From NCBI GenBank assembly GCA_035771175.1, contig CM069599.1, positions 37,883,707 through 37,947,706 on the forward strand: a stretch of 64,000 nucleotides of DNA, in the 5' to 3' direction. A model generated the notes under the pieces. The model made no database searches, had not been told where the DNA came from, and saw nothing but the letters and a program-made list of their open reading frames with translations. The translations under genes were made by a program, and so were the position numbers. Numbering within the stretch: the stretch's first letter is position 1; each line of letters opens with the position of its first letter. This DNA is from Paratinospora sagittata (taxonomy: Eukaryota; Streptophyta; Magnoliopsida; Ranunculales; Menispermaceae). Positions 62,977-64,000 of the stretch are shown here, in pieces.

Positions 62977-64000
62977 ATGGGTGATTTCAAAGCCGTTAGA
63001 TCATTATCCTCATCTTTTAAGGTTGATAACAAGGAGTTCATTGTGGACCAAAATCCTAGTGGAAATTGGATTACTATCAAGGTCATAGGCAAAGGAACGT
63101 TTCTACTGCGAATGTCAGCTGCTTCTGCGGAGTGGTTGCTTAATCAATTCTCCCCTGCGTCAAAAGTCCACATTCAAGAAACAGTTAAGGAATATGAATG
63201 AAGTCATCATTGTTGAAGCTCTCGACAATCTTCGAGGCAGATTCCTTAAAGTTTTGAAAGTTGAAACACGAAAAAACACAAGCCATCTTTATCCCTGAAG
63301 ATGCTCCAGGCCGAGGATGGAGTGCCTTCGTGAAATGGTTCTATCGCGTGAGTGGAACCAAAAAGGCTCAAAAGGCTCCTATGAATGGGCATGCTGTTGT
63401 TTCTAATTCATTCTCATGGATGAACTCATGGGACCTTGCTATTGTCTTGTTTAGATCCAAGTCATCATTATGGTGGAGTGCTGTGGAAGGAACATTAGCG
63501 TCCCTACTCAATCGTAAGATTAACCTTGTTCTTATGGGTGATGATCGAGCGCTACTATGGTGTTGCAACCAAAATGAGAAACACATCGTACTATCTTCCA
63601 TCTAGAACGAAGAGTTCCTCTTAGTTGAATGACACTCTTCTTTACAGTGGAATAAAAGAAAGGTTAGGTGTTCCCATGGATGGGTTGGCTTCGGCGGAGT
63701 ACCTCTGGAACAATGGAGTTCGGAGACCTTCAAGATGATTGGGGATCTCTGTGGGGGTTTGCTTGACGTTGCAAAGGAGGCTAACGAACTCTCTTTCCTA
63801 CGCTTCATGAAGCTCAAAGTGGTTGGAGGCACGAATGGTTTTGTTCCAGACATAATCCCAGTGTGTTTCAATGGCCTGAACGTTGGAGTCAAGTGCTTCA
63901 GGTTGGACGGTCGCTGGAAAATCGTCGGAGTCAACACAGGCTTGTCGGCGTCAAGGTTGACGACGACGATTGGAAAAGGTGTCCAGATACACGATGGTCT
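62977..64000 (+). pseudogene. broken DUF4283-like gene (runs off the window)
   Basis: Plus-strand pieces in shifting frames form one gene-like unit. 62977-63201 starts MGDFKAVRSLSSSFKVDNKE and includes an SAEWLL motif. 63261-63605 carries IFIPEDAPGRGWSAFVKW. From about 63660 another frame reads GWVGFGGVPLEQWSSETFKM, then LCGGLLDVAKEANELSFLRF to the window edge. GVPLxxW followed by GxxCGGLxxV is typical of plant DUF4283 proteins and related LINE ORF1-like sequences. At least two frame changes and the stops at 63199 and 63603 make it non-functional as read. Confidence 0.6.

Noticed and set aside
1..64000. tRNA and rRNA genes
   Set aside because: No intact cloverleaf or rRNA motif seen by eye; only SINE-type promoter boxes. 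A tRNAscan run would be decisive.

Overview
The window is nuclear DNA from a flowering plant, most likely a eudicot; I cannot name the species. It is AT-rich, its genes have many introns with good GT-AG junctions, and the intergenic and intronic DNA is full of plant-type transposable elements (Ty1/copia, a Ty3/gypsy-like solo LTR, a TRIM, L1- and RTE-type LINEs, a SINE and several MITEs). All gene models were built by hand by joining exons whose phases agree. None was checked against transcripts or databases.

Layout. 1-4146 (minus): START-domain lipid-binding protein, 3' end outside the window, with an in-frame TGA in exon 2. 5107-21131 (minus): a 15-exon starch synthase, SS5-like, encoding 612 aa. 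Its introns hold a TRIM (itself carrying a hAT-like MITE), a copia fragment split by an L1 LINE, an RTE LINE remnant, a SINE and a foldback MITE. 21132-31637: transposon-rich intergenic DNA with a copia LTR, a 2.8-kb solo LTR with target-site duplication, and an unrecognised two-exon coiled-coil gene with an early stop. 31638-38817 (plus): STY13-type Raf-like protein kinase with one 5.9-kb intron that carries a four-copy 181-182-bp tandem repeat. 39690-40360: second, truncated copy of the same copia family. 40863-45264 (minus): protein with a Nab2/ZC3H14-like N-terminal fold and a C-terminal RRM. 46135-52736 (minus): YTH-domain (ECT-type) m6A reader. 56178-61282 (plus): protein with three RanBP2-type zinc fingers. 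62580-64000: fragment of an L-type lectin receptor kinase and a broken DUF4283-like gene.

The genes do not form a pathway. Three consecutive genes (PWI-like/RRM, YTH, RanBP2 zinc finger) all belong to RNA-binding families, which may be chance. The starch synthase acts in plastids, the kinase in cytosolic signalling and the START protein at membranes. I saw no tRNA or rRNA gene and no CRISPR array. The observations most worth following up are the START-gene nonsense codon, the unknown coiled-coil gene, the element insertions dated relative to each other by their duplications, and the intronic tandem repeats.
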